Shown: piece after piece, positions 1 to 6,565 of the stretch
Layout: the number at the start of each line of letters is the position of its first letter
How positions within the stretch are numbered: position 1 is the first letter of the stretch
DNA from: a virus
Virus record (IMG/VR): IMGVR_UViG_3300010885_015141
Coordinates: 1 to 27,061 of that record
Reading direction: 5' to 3' (one strand)
Length of the DNA stretch: 27,061 bases
The notes under the pieces: model-generated
Databases searched by the model: none
Told to the model about the DNA's origin: nothing
What the model saw: only the letters and a program-made list of their open reading frames with translations
Made by a program: the position numbers and the translations under genes

Positions 1-185
1 ACGGCTGAAAGCGCCGCCTTCAATTCCGACGCCGCGAGGCTTATGCCACTCGCTTTCTTCTTTCGTTCCTTCGTCATTGTCATCCTTTGATTCCTTTCGT
101 AGAGAACTTCCAACCAACACGCCGAGGGAAAACATTCCCGCAGCGATGATTTGTCCAACGGCCAACATGGCGAGGTTTTCGGTGG

Positions 186-189
<4 letters not shown>
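1..189 (-). CDS. Partial small membrane protein, runs off left edge
   Basis: An open frame starts at an ATG whose last bases overlap the TGA of the methyltransferase gene (ATGA overlap at 186-189) and continues to the window edge without a stop, so only the first 63 codons are seen. Residues about 5-30 are hydrophobic (LAMLAVGQIIAAGMFSLGVLVG) and fit one membrane segment. A charged, lysine- and glutamate-rich tail follows. No family is recognised. The overlap places it in the same early transcription unit as the methyltransferase. It is shorter than common annotation cut-offs within this window, but its composition and exact coupling support it as real. Confidence 0.6.
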
Positions 190-1249
<1,060 letters not shown>

Positions 1250-1253
<4 letters not shown>

Positions 1254-1441
1254 AGCCCCACCTCCGTGCGCTCAATCACGCTTGCCAGCCTGATGCAACG
1301 GTCAAGCGTGACTTCCAGCGTCTTCGCAGCCGTCTCGAGCAGAATCCGGTCGTCGTCGCTGATGTCGTCGTCCCACGCACGCTGCATCAACGCCTGGACG
1401 ACATCGAGCGGTGGCGGAAGGTAGTGCCACTCGGGTTTCAT
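1250..1441 (-). CDS. Small acidic protein of unknown function
   Basis: This is a 63-residue acidic protein with a central DDDISDDDR stretch and a helical C-terminal half. No family is recognised. It is coupled on both sides: its ATG overlaps the stop of the LexA-like gene (ATGA at 1438-1441) and its TGA overlaps the GTG of the methyltransferase. It is therefore translated from the same message as both neighbours. Reality of the gene is supported by this tight packing rather than by homology. Confidence 0.65.
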
Positions 1442-1674
1442 GCGTCACCGCCGATCACGCGGATGGTGCGAGCCTCGCCGTCCTGCCACGTAATCCAGCC
1501 CTTACGCCGCATGGGCCGCAAGTGGCACATGACGCCGTTGGTCGTCCACTCAAATGCGTGGCCGATCTGACGAATGGTCGGGCTGTACCCGTGGACGTCG
1601 ATGTAGCCGGAAATCCAGTTGAGGACGTCCTGCTGGCGTGGCGTGAGGGGCTGGCGTTCTGTTGCTGTGGTCAT
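1438..1674 (-). CDS. Stand-alone LexA-like winged-helix DNA-binding protein
   Basis: This 78-residue protein matches the N-terminal DNA-binding domain of LexA from about residue 10 to 72: LTPRQQDVLNWISGYI, then GYSPTIRQIGHAF as the helix-turn-helix entry, then a recognition helix and the wing GWITWQDGEARTIRV. The LexA self-cleaving serine peptidase domain is absent, so it is not an SOS repressor of the classical type. It would be a small transcription factor. The start ATG overlaps the stop of the upstream 169-residue gene (1671-1674). It is a possible source of a regulator for the repeated operator near 5494-6387, but nothing in the sequence proves this. Confidence 0.82.
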   Translation of the reverse strand: MTTATERQPLTPRQQDVLNWISGYIDVHGYSPTIRQIGHAFEWTTNGVMCHLRPMRRKGWITWQDGEARTIRVIGGDA

Positions 1675-2180
1675 GATGCACCTCCAAATCCGAATGGCGT
1701 GATGTCGCCGTTGTCGTCCACTCGTCCGAATTTCGGTCCTTCGCCGAGCAGTCGCTTCTTGGCGTAAGCGATGATCCGCAACGCTGTGCGGCTGTGCATC
1801 TTCAAAAGCTTGTCAAGCACGCGGTCGTGGATGTCTTGGTAGTCAGCCGGTGCCGCCGAATCGATGTACGCAATGAAGTCGTCAGCCAGGCGGCTGTTCT
1901 CGTCCTCGTTGACGTTGACTCCAACGCGAGGCTCTGGTGCCTTGCTGTGTGTCTTCGCCTGCCGCTTGGCGTGCGAAAGCTCACGGTACGCATCAAGCAT
2001 CCACTTCAGTTGCGGCCACTGCGTGTCGCGGCTTCGCTTCACGTTGCGGATCGCGTCGTACAGCACGTCTTGGTCAAGGCTTCCAAGGTCATCGCCCCAC
2101 AGACGCTTCTCCTCGTCGGTGAACGAACACGTCGGCCAGAGTTGGTTGATGCTCGTCTTGTTCTGCTCCCAAGTTCTCAC
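1671..2180 (-). CDS. Hypothetical protein, possible helicase-loader-like role
   Basis: This 169-residue protein has an N-terminal region (about 15-70) of alternating helices ending in QWPQLKWMLDAYRE, a charged linker (about 73-95), and a helical C-terminal region. The N-terminal half is loosely reminiscent of small phage proteins of the G39P/helicase-loader type. Its position directly after the replication initiator gene, with an overlap at 2177-2180, is where such loaders or helicase partners usually sit. No Walker motif is present, so it is not a DnaC-type ATPase. The product name is inference from position and helix pattern; an unrelated early protein is possible. Confidence 0.62.
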   Translation of the reverse strand: MRTWEQNKTSINQLWPTCSFTDEEKRLWGDDLGSLDQDVLYDAIRNVKRSRDTQWPQLKWMLDAYRELSHAKRQAKTHSKAPEPRVGVNVNEDENSRLADDFIAYIDSAAPADYQDIHDRVLDKLLKMHSRTALRIIAYAKKRLLGEGPKFGRVDDNGDITPFGFGGAS

Positions 2181-2959
2181 AGGTTCCCTCCCGTTGGTTG
2201 CCGTACCTTCCGCCTGACGTCCTGCTTGGCGTGGTCGAACTCGCCGGCCAAAATCCGGTCCACGTATTCAAAGAATCTGGTGACAGCGACCGGATCGCCG
2301 AACCACTGGCAGCGAGGCAGACGGGCCAGCGCCTCATGTGCCCTGTCGAGCCATCCTGGAGCCGCTGCGAGGTCTACCCACGACGAGGGTGCCATTAGCG
2401 ACGTCCACGGCGTCGCCCGTTCTGTGGCGTTCCAGACGGCTGCAAAGCGATCCCACTCGTCTGCCGCCCATCCCGGTTGGCGAAAGCCGTCGCCGGCGCT
2501 GTGTAGTGTGTGTGTTTCTTCTAAGAACGAATCCGAAACAGAATCCGAAACAGAAACCGAAACCCCCCTGTTTTGCTTGGTCGTTTGCTTTGGTTTTGCT
2601 TGAGTTTTGCTACCCCCTTTGCTTCCGCTTTGCTTGCGGGCGGCGCTGAGTTCAGCCAGCCTAGAAATGCGTCGGCTGTACAAAACACCGCGAGAATCGC
2701 GGGAAAGAACGCCACTTCGCTCAAGTTCAGCCAAAGCGGACAGCTTTTGTTCCCGAGATCCGCCAGCGACGGCGTCAGCAATCTGCTCGTTTGTACGAGG
2801 CGTGCCGTCTGGGTTGCTTGCGTATCCCTGCTCGTTTGCTTCAAACAAGATGCAAAGCAAATCGACAAGCAAACCTCGAGCAAAAAGCGAGCAAAATCTT
2901 AGCTCTGGGTCTTTCATCCAATCGCCAGTGAAGAACCAGAATCCCGGTGACTTAGCCAT
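2177..2959 (-). CDS. Phage replication initiator (O/replisome-organiser-like)
   Basis: The frame is open upstream to 3139, but the ATG at 2959 (MAKSPGFWFFTGDW) is chosen because GGAAAGGAA precedes it at about 7 bases and the preceding gene ends at 2952. The 260-residue product begins with the aromatic FWFFTGDWMKDPELR pattern and a helix-rich winged-helix domain (about 5-110, including TPRTNEQIADAVAGGS and LERSGVLSRD). This pattern is common to phage replisome organisers and O-like initiators. A low-complexity K/Q/S/G-rich linker and VSVSDSVSD stretch follow. A C-terminal Trp-rich region (WAADEWDRFAAVW) may contact a loader or helicase. The gene itself carries two arrays of short phased repeats that look like origin iterons, as described separately. 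Confidence 0.75.
   Translation of the reverse strand: MAKSPGFWFFTGDWMKDPELRFCSLFARGLLVDLLCILFEANEQGYASNPDGTPRTNEQIADAVAGGSREQKLSALAELERSGVLSRDSRGVLYSRRISRLAELSAARKQSGSKGGSKTQAKPKQTTKQNRGVSVSVSDSVSDSFLEETHTLHSAGDGFRQPGWAADEWDRFAAVWNATERATPWTSLMAPSSWVDLAAAPGWLDRAHEALARLPRCQWFGDPVAVTRFFEYVDRILAGEFDHAKQDVRRKVRQPTGGNL
2530..2563. repeat. Tandem 12-bp repeat in the initiator linker
   Basis: AATCCGAAACAG occurs twice in tandem (2530-2541, 2542-2553), followed by a partial third copy with one change (2554-2562). It encodes the VSVSDSVSDS stretch of the initiator linker. It is immediately adjacent to the TTTGCTT array and has the same 12-bp pitch, so it may belong to the same origin region or may be a simple coding minisatellite. 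Confidence 0.8.
2572..2635 (+). repeat. Iteron-like array 1: six TTTGCTT copies at 11-12 bp pitch
   Basis: Copies start at 2572, 2584, 2595, 2606 (last base A), 2618 and 2629, giving spacings of 12, 11, 11, 12 and 11 bp, about one helical turn. The spacings are not multiples of three, and the copies fall in all three codon phases of the initiator gene. Selection on DNA is therefore a better explanation than repeated amino acids. The setting inside an initiator gene is that of the lambda origin in gene O. Confidence 0.72.
2835..2895 (-). repeat. Iteron-like array 2: inverted AAGCAAA/GAGCAAA copies
   Basis: AAGCAAA at 2855 and 2867 and GAGCAAA at 2878 and 2889 are spaced 12, 11 and 11 bp. They run opposite to array 1. 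One further TTTGCTT at 2835 forms an inverted pair with the 2855 copy. This array lies in the part of the initiator gene that encodes the conserved RFCSLFARGLLVDLL helix, yet the copies still occur in different codon phases. Confidence 0.68.
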
Positions 2960-3272
2960 TTTGGATTCCTTTCCATTCCCTTTCGCCCCTGCCGCTCGCA
3001 CTCTTAACCGTCCTGCCCGTCTCCACGATCCTGCCAGCCCTTGCAAGTTCTCCGAGTCGCTTATTGACTTGATGCCCGAGCAGCCCGCATCGAGCAGCGA
3101 TGCCGCTTGCCCCAGCCGGCCCGTGCGAAAGCGCCTCAAGGATCGCCGCGTGGTGCTCGCCCTGGAACGTCTTGATGCTGGCGGCTGCGGCCTTGCTCGT
3201 CACCGGATCGGTGCGGCGAAATAGCGGCAGCGTGTCCTCAATGTCGGGCGTGATGTAGTGGGGGCGGGTCAT
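2952..3272 (-). CDS. Winged-helix protein with DPVTSKAAA motif
   Basis: A 106-residue protein. The ATG at 3272 is preferred over an in-frame TTG at 3278 because AAGGAGG lies 8 bases upstream of the ATG and only 2 from the TTG. The motif DPVTSKAAAAS (about 22-32) is widespread in small phage early proteins. It is followed by a winged-helix pattern: EHHAAILEALSHG, GASGIAARCGLLGHQVNKRL as a helix-turn-helix, and a basic wing. It probably binds DNA or regulates early genes. It overlaps the start of the replication initiator by 8 bases, so the two are co-translated. A direct role in replication is possible but not shown. Confidence 0.75.
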   Translation of the reverse strand: MTRPHYITPDIEDTLPLFRRTDPVTSKAAAASIKTFQGEHHAAILEALSHGPAGASGIAARCGLLGHQVNKRLGELARAGRIVETGRTVKSASGRGEREWKGIQNG

Positions 3273-3274
3273 GC

Positions 3275-3781
3275 TCAACGCCTCCTTGCCTTAATCCAGA
3301 ACACGCCCGAGTAATCACGCGGAGGCTCTGTCTTTTCTTCCTGCTTGCGTCGCCACGCAGATCTTTTTGCACCGGCGTCAATGCCAGACTTGCTCTTCCA
3401 CGGCTTTCGTTCTTTGTAAAACCGCTGTAGCCACGTTTGCTTCGCGTCTTTACGTCGCGCCATCTCAAACATCAACGTATTCGCGCGAGCCATTGAGCCC
3501 TTATCGCCGTCGTCTTGGATCTCAATGGCTTCGTGACACTTGTGGCATAACGGAGCCAAGTGCAGTCGATGTACGCCAAGCAGCGTTGCCGAGTCGTAGC
3601 GGACGTGATGCACAACCTGCGCTTTGTGTTCGCAGCAAATGCACTCGCTGTACTCTGCAAACACTTCGCCACGAATCTGTGACCACTCATCCGACTTGAG
3701 GTACTGCTTGTAGGATCGAAAGCCAAAGCTGCGCAGCAACTCGTCCCGCGTGGCGTACCTCAAAGCGTGTTTTTCTTGCAT
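3275..3781 (-). CDS. HNH-fold endonuclease-like protein
   Basis: A 168-residue protein. The ATG at 3781 is chosen for the strong AAGGAGG 5 bases upstream, although the frame is open to 3853. The segment YLKSDEWSQIRGEVFAEYSE (about 26-45) leads into an HNH pattern: ECICC, then VVHHVRYD, then LAPLCHKCHEAIE. The CxxC pair and the CHKC pair would hold a structural zinc, and the HH pair supplies metal-binding residues of the nuclease site. The C-terminal third is strongly basic. The usual role of such proteins is nicking or cutting DNA. Its placement between the RecT gene and the replication genes suggests recombination or DNA processing rather than a mobile intron. Confidence 0.8.
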   Translation of the reverse strand: MQEKHALRYATRDELLRSFGFRSYKQYLKSDEWSQIRGEVFAEYSECICCEHKAQVVHHVRYDSATLLGVHRLHLAPLCHKCHEAIEIQDDGDKGSMARANTLMFEMARRKDAKQTWLQRFYKERKPWKSKSGIDAGAKRSAWRRKQEEKTEPPRDYSGVFWIKARRR

Positions 3782-3944
3782 GCCAACCTCCTTGTATTGG
3801 CGGCGTTTCGTGCCGCTGACGGTGGAGATACCTGTCGGAGAACCGGCCTCCACTGCACTGATACAACGCCTCTTGAGTGCTCAACTGGCGGCCAATGCGG
3901 CTCCGATGCGTAGCCGCTACGGCAATGGCGTGCCGGTCGCAAAT
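3782..3944 (-). other. Intergenic gap between early genes with a small dyad
   Basis: This 163-base stretch holds no convincing gene. It contains a short dyad CGTAGCCGCTACG (3909-3921), which could form a small hairpin, and the AAGGAGG site that serves the HNH gene at its lower end. No T-rich tail follows the dyad, so it is not called a terminator. Confidence 0.4.
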
Positions 3945-4181
3945 TCACCATTCGCCGCCGTATTTGCTGCGCATCCGGTCAATGTATTCGTCCTCACGAC
4001 CGCGCTTGTAGGCGAGGCTCGCGTTCATCCTTCCAGGCTTAATCACAAGCGGTGGAATCATTGGGTCGTCCAGCACCTTTCCGAGATCCGTCTCCACCGT
4101 GAGCGGCTCGGCCTGGTCTTCGCGTGCAAGCCGCGCCCTCATTTCCTCGACGGTCTCAAAGTCCTTGCGAAACGTGCTCAT
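3945..4181 (-). CDS. Small early protein of unknown function
   Basis: This 78-residue charged protein shows a helical N-terminus (DFETVEEMRARLARED) and a C-terminal YKRGREDEYIDRMRSKYGGEW segment. No family is recognised. Its ATG overlaps the RecT stop (ATGA, 4178-4181), so it is translationally coupled to RecT and probably produced with it. Partners of RecT in this position are often exonucleases or single-strand binding proteins, but it is too short and lacks motifs for either. Confidence 0.7.
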   Translation of the reverse strand: MSTFRKDFETVEEMRARLAREDQAEPLTVETDLGKVLDDPMIPPLVIKPGRMNASLAYKRGREDEYIDRMRSKYGGEW

Positions 4182-5008
4182 GCGGGCACCTCGCTTCCAA
4201 TCAGCATCTCCGCCTTTGTGACCAGCAGGCCCACGATCTCGTCGTGCTCGGCCTGGGTGAACGTGCCGTCAGCAAGCCGCTCTGTCGTCGTCTTTCGCAG
4301 CGCATCGCACCTCTCAAGCGTTGCGGCACGACTTACGGCGAGCCTTGCCTTCTCAACGGCTGAGAACTCCTGCGGCTCGGAAGGCGAAGCCTTCAGCTTG
4401 ATGACGCCACCAGCGGGCCGGTCGTCAAACTTGGGACGCACCACGACGGGTTCTGACGCCACAACAGGCTGCGGGTAGTCTTGGGCTTCCTCTGCGGTCA
4501 CAAGCCCCTTGAGAACGTCAGGGAAGGCGTCACGCAGGGCAAAGCCCCTCGCCCGCATCTGGAGCATGCGGCGTGGATACTGGCTCCACGGGCCGCTCTT
4601 GCCCCACAGACTCGCCTTCTTGGCATCTGCAACCGAGAACTTGACCACGGTCGGCTGCGGGTAGCCTCGACGCTTCGCCGTGCATGTGGCGACCATCTGC
4701 TCACCGTCTCCGTCAATGCTCTCGGTGACGTACTCACAGACGTTGCTGGCCTTGCAGACAGCCAGGGCGGCGTCACCGTAGACGCTGGGCCTGCCGTTCA
4801 CGACGGCGATGCTCTGCAACGACTGAAGCGGGGCCAGCCCGATCTCTGCACCGCACTGGATCGCCAGCATGCAACTGGCTGGCTTGCCCCGAAAATCCTT
4901 GGGGGCAAAGTCCGAATTGGCTACCGTCTCGCTGAACTTCATGGCGTCCGTGACCGACTGCAACGCAAGCCCTCGCGGCTGCGTGTGCGTGCTGATTTCC
5001 GTGCTCAT
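4178..5008 (-). CDS. recT: RecT-family single-strand annealing protein
   Basis: This 276-residue protein is a RecT-type recombinase that would anneal complementary single strands during phage recombination and replication. Residues about 20-80 (MLAIQCGAEIGLAPLQSLQ, IAVVNGRPSVYGDAAL) and 112-170 (KFSVADAKKASLWGK, GPWSQYPRRMLQMRARGF, ALRDAFPDVLKGL) carry the conserved pattern of this family. The C-terminal 100 residues are variable and may bind a partner. The ATG at 5008 has GGA-rich sequence upstream (AAAGGA about 9 bases away). It lies at the head of the recombination block before the HNH gene. No YqaJ or RecE exonuclease partner is seen in the window. Confidence 0.88.
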   Translation of the reverse strand: MSTEISTHTQPRGLALQSVTDAMKFSETVANSDFAPKDFRGKPASCMLAIQCGAEIGLAPLQSLQSIAVVNGRPSVYGDAALAVCKASNVCEYVTESIDGDGEQMVATCTAKRRGYPQPTVVKFSVADAKKASLWGKSGPWSQYPRRMLQMRARGFALRDAFPDVLKGLVTAEEAQDYPQPVVASEPVVVRPKFDDRPAGGVIKLKASPSEPQEFSAVEKARLAVSRAATLERCDALRKTTTERLADGTFTQAEHDEIVGLLVTKAEMLIGSEVPA

Positions 5009-5143
5009 CCTTCGTGTCCTTTCGTGTGAAAAATGCCCGCTCTGCGTCCTGCTCGGCGGGTGGTTGGTGCGTCCTTGCTGCTGGCGACTCCGTCGCCACT
5101 CCTTTCCGCTCGCTGCGTCCTGCTGGCGAGCGTTCCTGTGCGT
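5009..5143 (-). other. Leader region of recT with short repeats and a hairpin
   Basis: No gene is supported in these 135 bases. A perfect 6-bp stem with a 3-base loop (GGCGAC-TCC-GTCGCC, 5083-5097) sits in the middle. The sequence GCGTCCTGCT occurs at 5044-5053 and 5115-5124, with a one-base variant near 5069. No clear -10/-35 pair was found, so recT may be read from the promoter upstream of the 5144-5356 gene. Confidence 0.4.
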
Positions 5144-5356
5144 CTAGTGCGTGATGTCCTGCGTGCTGACCGATAGCCAAGCACCGTCAACGTCCACAAC
5201 CATGCGGTCGCCTTCGACTGCCTGTACGTGACCGCTCCAACGTCGCTCTGCGGTCAAGCCCGAGACAAAATCGCCAACGGCGACTACTTGCTTTCGTCCG
5301 TATGTTTCAGCCATTCCTGCGATTGCTCCTGCGTACTCAGCGTGATGTGCGTCCAT
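5144..5356 (-). CDS. Small early protein, possible SH3/KOW-like barrel
   Basis: The frame is open to an ATG at 5365, but the ATG at 5356 has AAGGAG 9 bases upstream and is preferred, giving 70 residues. The C-terminal half (VVAVGDFVSGLTAERRWSGHVQAVEGDRMVVDVDGAWLSVS) alternates hydrophobic and polar residues, consistent with a small beta barrel of the SH3 or KOW type. No family is named. It is the first gene after a good promoter (5385-5412) and stands upstream of recT. Confidence 0.65.
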   Translation of the reverse strand: MDAHHAEYAGAIAGMAETYGRKQVVAVGDFVSGLTAERRWSGHVQAVEGDRMVVDVDGAWLSVSTQDITH

Positions 5357-5384
5357 GTCGGTCATCTCCTTCGTGTTGAGGGCA

Positions 5385-5412
5385 AAGATATACGGCTGTT
5401 CAGGTGAGTCAA
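5385..5412 (-). promoter_or_regulatory. Sigma70-type promoter for the small early gene and recT block
   Basis: On the minus strand TTGACT (5407-5412) and TATCTT (5385-5390) are separated by 16 bp. Transcription would begin near 5378, about 20 bases before the ATG at 5356. This is the closest promoter to the gene and lacks the dyad found in the other early promoters. Confidence 0.6.
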
Positions 5413-5471
5413 CTGGCTGGTGAACAAAATGCGGGGACTAGAAACCGTGTGCAGTAGTGGCTGCGTTGTTC

Positions 5472-5513
5472 TGATAGCGGTAGGTAGGCTAATAACTATC
5501 GGTAGTTCGTCAA
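5472..5513 (-). promoter_or_regulatory. Promoter-like site with operator copy 1 and a degenerate second copy
   Basis: TTGACG (5508-5513) is followed directly by the dyad AACTACCGATAGTT on the minus strand (5494-5507 as AACTATCGGTAGTT on plus). A weak -10, TAGCCT, lies at 5486-5491 after 16 bp. A degenerate copy (TGATAGCGGTAGGT, 5472-5485) lies 22 bp away, two helical turns. The layout repeats that of the promoters at 6003-6030 and 6364-6391. Confidence 0.55.
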
Positions 5514-5653
5514 GAGAGAAATCGGGAGAGCGTTGAAACCACAAAGTCAATGCTGTGAGCGACCGACTGAGCGAGATCCGAATCAGTGCCGAGCTGCTGC
5601 CCGAGGCGGATGAAGACCAACGCTTGAATGAGTCGGTCTATGTGGCGTCGCAT
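5510..5653 (-). CDS. Small early protein, 47 residues
   Basis: A short frame starts at the ATG at 5653 with GGAGGG 8 bases upstream and ends at 5510. The product MRRHIDRLIQALVFIRLGQQ... is predicted to be helical throughout. No family is recognised. The frame is open further upstream, but that part overlaps a hairpin and the neighbouring gene and has no binding site. It follows the 73-residue gene at 5730-5951 and probably shares its promoter at 6003-6030. Confidence 0.5.
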   Translation of the reverse strand: MRRHIDRLIQALVFIRLGQQLGTDSDLAQSVAHSIDFVVSTLSRFLS

Positions 5654-5686
5654 CGCGTGGCCCTCCGTGGCCGGAAGAATCCTTGA

Positions 5687-5712
5687 GCCCGCTGGCGAGA
5701 TTGCCAGCGGGC
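5687..5712. repeat. Perfect 10-bp inverted repeat between two early genes
   Basis: GCCCGCTGGC (5687-5696) and GCCAGCGGGC (5703-5712) form a perfect 10-bp stem with a 6-base loop, between the stop of the 73-residue gene and the start of the 47-residue gene. There is no T tract on either side, so it is not a standard intrinsic terminator. It could attenuate or stabilise the message. Confidence 0.75.
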
Positions 5713-5729
5713 GTGGTGGCTGTGGATCG

Positions 5730-5951
5730 CTACAGCGCAAACCGATTGAGCAGGCTGTCACAACAACGGTCAATGTCGGACTGAACATCGTGCAGGGTTT
5801 CGTAAGCGTCCGGCAGTCCTTCTTCGCCGCCAACGTCGTCCATCAAGCCATCAAGAGTGCTTGAGAGTTTTTGCAACGCGAACCGTATTGATTCGGCGCG
5901 GCGGGACATTTCTTGCCTGTTGATGCCGGTCGTGTTGCCCTTGGTCTTCAT
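5730..5951 (-). CDS. Small helical early protein, 73 residues
   Basis: The product is rich in helix-forming residues, with heptad-like spacing of leucines (IRFALQKLSSTLDGLMDDV), and may form a coiled coil. The ATG at 5951 has GGAG 9 bases upstream. It follows the excisionase-like gene but has its own promoter with an operator in the spacer (6003-6030), so it appears to be separately controlled. No family is recognised. Small proteins in this position of temperate phages are often regulators or host-interaction factors, which remains inference here. Confidence 0.6.
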   Translation of the reverse strand: MKTKGNTTGINRQEMSRRAESIRFALQKLSSTLDGLMDDVGGEEGLPDAYETLHDVQSDIDRCCDSLLNRFAL

Positions 5952-6002
5952 CGTTTCGTCTCCGGTTCGTCATCCGCGAGTCTCATTCGCTCGCATGCCC
6001 AC

Positions 6003-6030
6003 AGTATAGCTATCGGTAGTTAGGCTGCAA
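6003..6030 (-). promoter_or_regulatory. Early promoter with operator copy 2 in the spacer
   Basis: TTGCAG (6025-6030) and TATACT (6003-6008) are separated by 16 bp on the minus strand. The plus-strand sequence AGCTATCGGTAGTT (6008-6021) overlaps the spacer and the edge of the -10 and matches operator copy 1 at 13 of 14 bases. A protein bound there would block RNA polymerase. The promoter would drive the 73-residue gene at 5730-5951. Confidence 0.7.
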
Positions 6031-6077
6031 GTGCGTTAGAAAAGATTTTTGCAGGTGCTTTTTTCCCGAGAGAAACG

Positions 6078-6347
6078 CTACTTCTTGCGCCGAACTGCTT
6101 TCTTGGGCTTTTGCCTAGATGCAGCAGGCCGCTTGGCGAGGTGCTTTTTCCCCTTCGCCCTAGTCGTGAGGTTGTCACGCATTTCAGACGCACTCTCTCG
6201 GGTAACGAGCCAGAGCCGCTGCCCGATTTGCTTGCCGCGAAGTTTCTTGGTTCGCAGCAGAATCCGCACCCAGCCATCGGTGCAGCCCATGTAGTCAACG
6301 GCCTCCGCAATCGTGAGGTACTCGATGCCGTCGATGTTGTGAGACAT
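6078..6347 (-). CDS. Excisionase-like helix-turn-helix protein
   Basis: An 89-residue protein. The ATG at 6347 is chosen over one at 6356 because GAGG lies 10 bases upstream of it. The core EYLTIAEAVDYMGCTDGWVRILLRTKKLRGKQIGQRLWLVTRES (about 8-51) is the MerR/excisionase-type winged-helix pattern, in which the protein reads DNA and bends it. The last 25 residues are very basic (KGKKHLAKRP, KPKKAVRRKK). It is divergent from the integrase gene, the usual place for a recombination directionality factor. It could equally be a transcription regulator, including of its own promoter, which holds a dyad operator. Confidence 0.78.
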   Translation of the reverse strand: MSHNIDGIEYLTIAEAVDYMGCTDGWVRILLRTKKLRGKQIGQRLWLVTRESASEMRDNLTTRAKGKKHLAKRPAASRQKPKKAVRRKK

Positions 6348-6363
6348 GCTGACCATTCCTCAG

Positions 6364-6391
6364 ATACTACCACCAACCGATAGTTGGTCAA
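6364..6391 (-). promoter_or_regulatory. Promoter of the excisionase-like gene with operator copy 3
   Basis: TTGACC (6386-6391) and TAGTAT (6364-6369) are separated by 16 bp on the minus strand. The spacer begins with AACTATCGGTTGG, sharing the ten bases AACTATCGGT with operator copy 1 and placed at the same distance from the -35. Transcription would start near 6357, just before the ATG at 6347. Confidence 0.68.
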
Positions 6392-6444
6392 ACTAACGCA
6401 AGATTTCCAGTCCTCACCGATTCCCGTCCCGCTCGTTGCCCGGC

Positions 6445-6477
6445 CCGCCCGGCAGCTTTAGGATGGCTACCGGGCGG
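6445..6477. repeat. Inverted repeat between the divergent integrase and excisionase genes
   Basis: CCGCCCGGCAGC (6445-6456) and GCTACCGGGCGG (6466-6477) pair at 11 of 12 positions around a 9-base loop. It sits in the 218-base control region between the divergent genes. It may be a regulator site, an integrase or excisionase arm site, or a barrier to read-through. No T tract follows. Confidence 0.65.
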
Positions 6478-6507
6478 ATGTTTAGCGGAGAGGGCGGGAC
6501 TACCCCC

Positions 6508-6535
6508 CTTGTACACCTGTACACCGCTGTATACT
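6508..6535 (+). promoter_or_regulatory. Integrase promoter with tandem TGTACACC repeat
   Basis: TATACT (6530-6535) is a good -10. CTTGTA (6508-6513, 16 bp spacer) or TTGTAC (6509-6514, 15 bp) would be the -35. TGTACACC is repeated exactly in tandem at 6510-6517 and 6518-6525, filling the -35 and spacer. This is a different sequence from the early operators, so integrase expression may have its own regulator. Confidence 0.55.
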
Positions 6536-6565
6536 ATGCCCTTCTACACGAGAAGGACGACAACA

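Noticed and set aside
2500-2520. Short TG-rich stretch in the initiator gene as a second contingency tract
   Set aside because: Only a few interrupted TG units are present, far fewer than the 14 in the methyltransferase gene.
3275-3781. HNH protein as the restriction partner of the methyltransferase
   Set aside because: They are separated by four other genes and the protein lacks a target-recognition domain; phage early HNH proteins of this size are usually DNA-processing enzymes.
4773-5180. A minus-strand frame of 135 codons overlapping recT and its leader
   Set aside because: It overlaps the conserved RecT coding sequence in another frame, and its peptide has no family pattern and no binding site.
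5687-5712. The 10-bp hairpin as an intrinsic terminator
   Set aside because: There is no run of T on either strand after the stem, so it is reported as an inverted repeat only.
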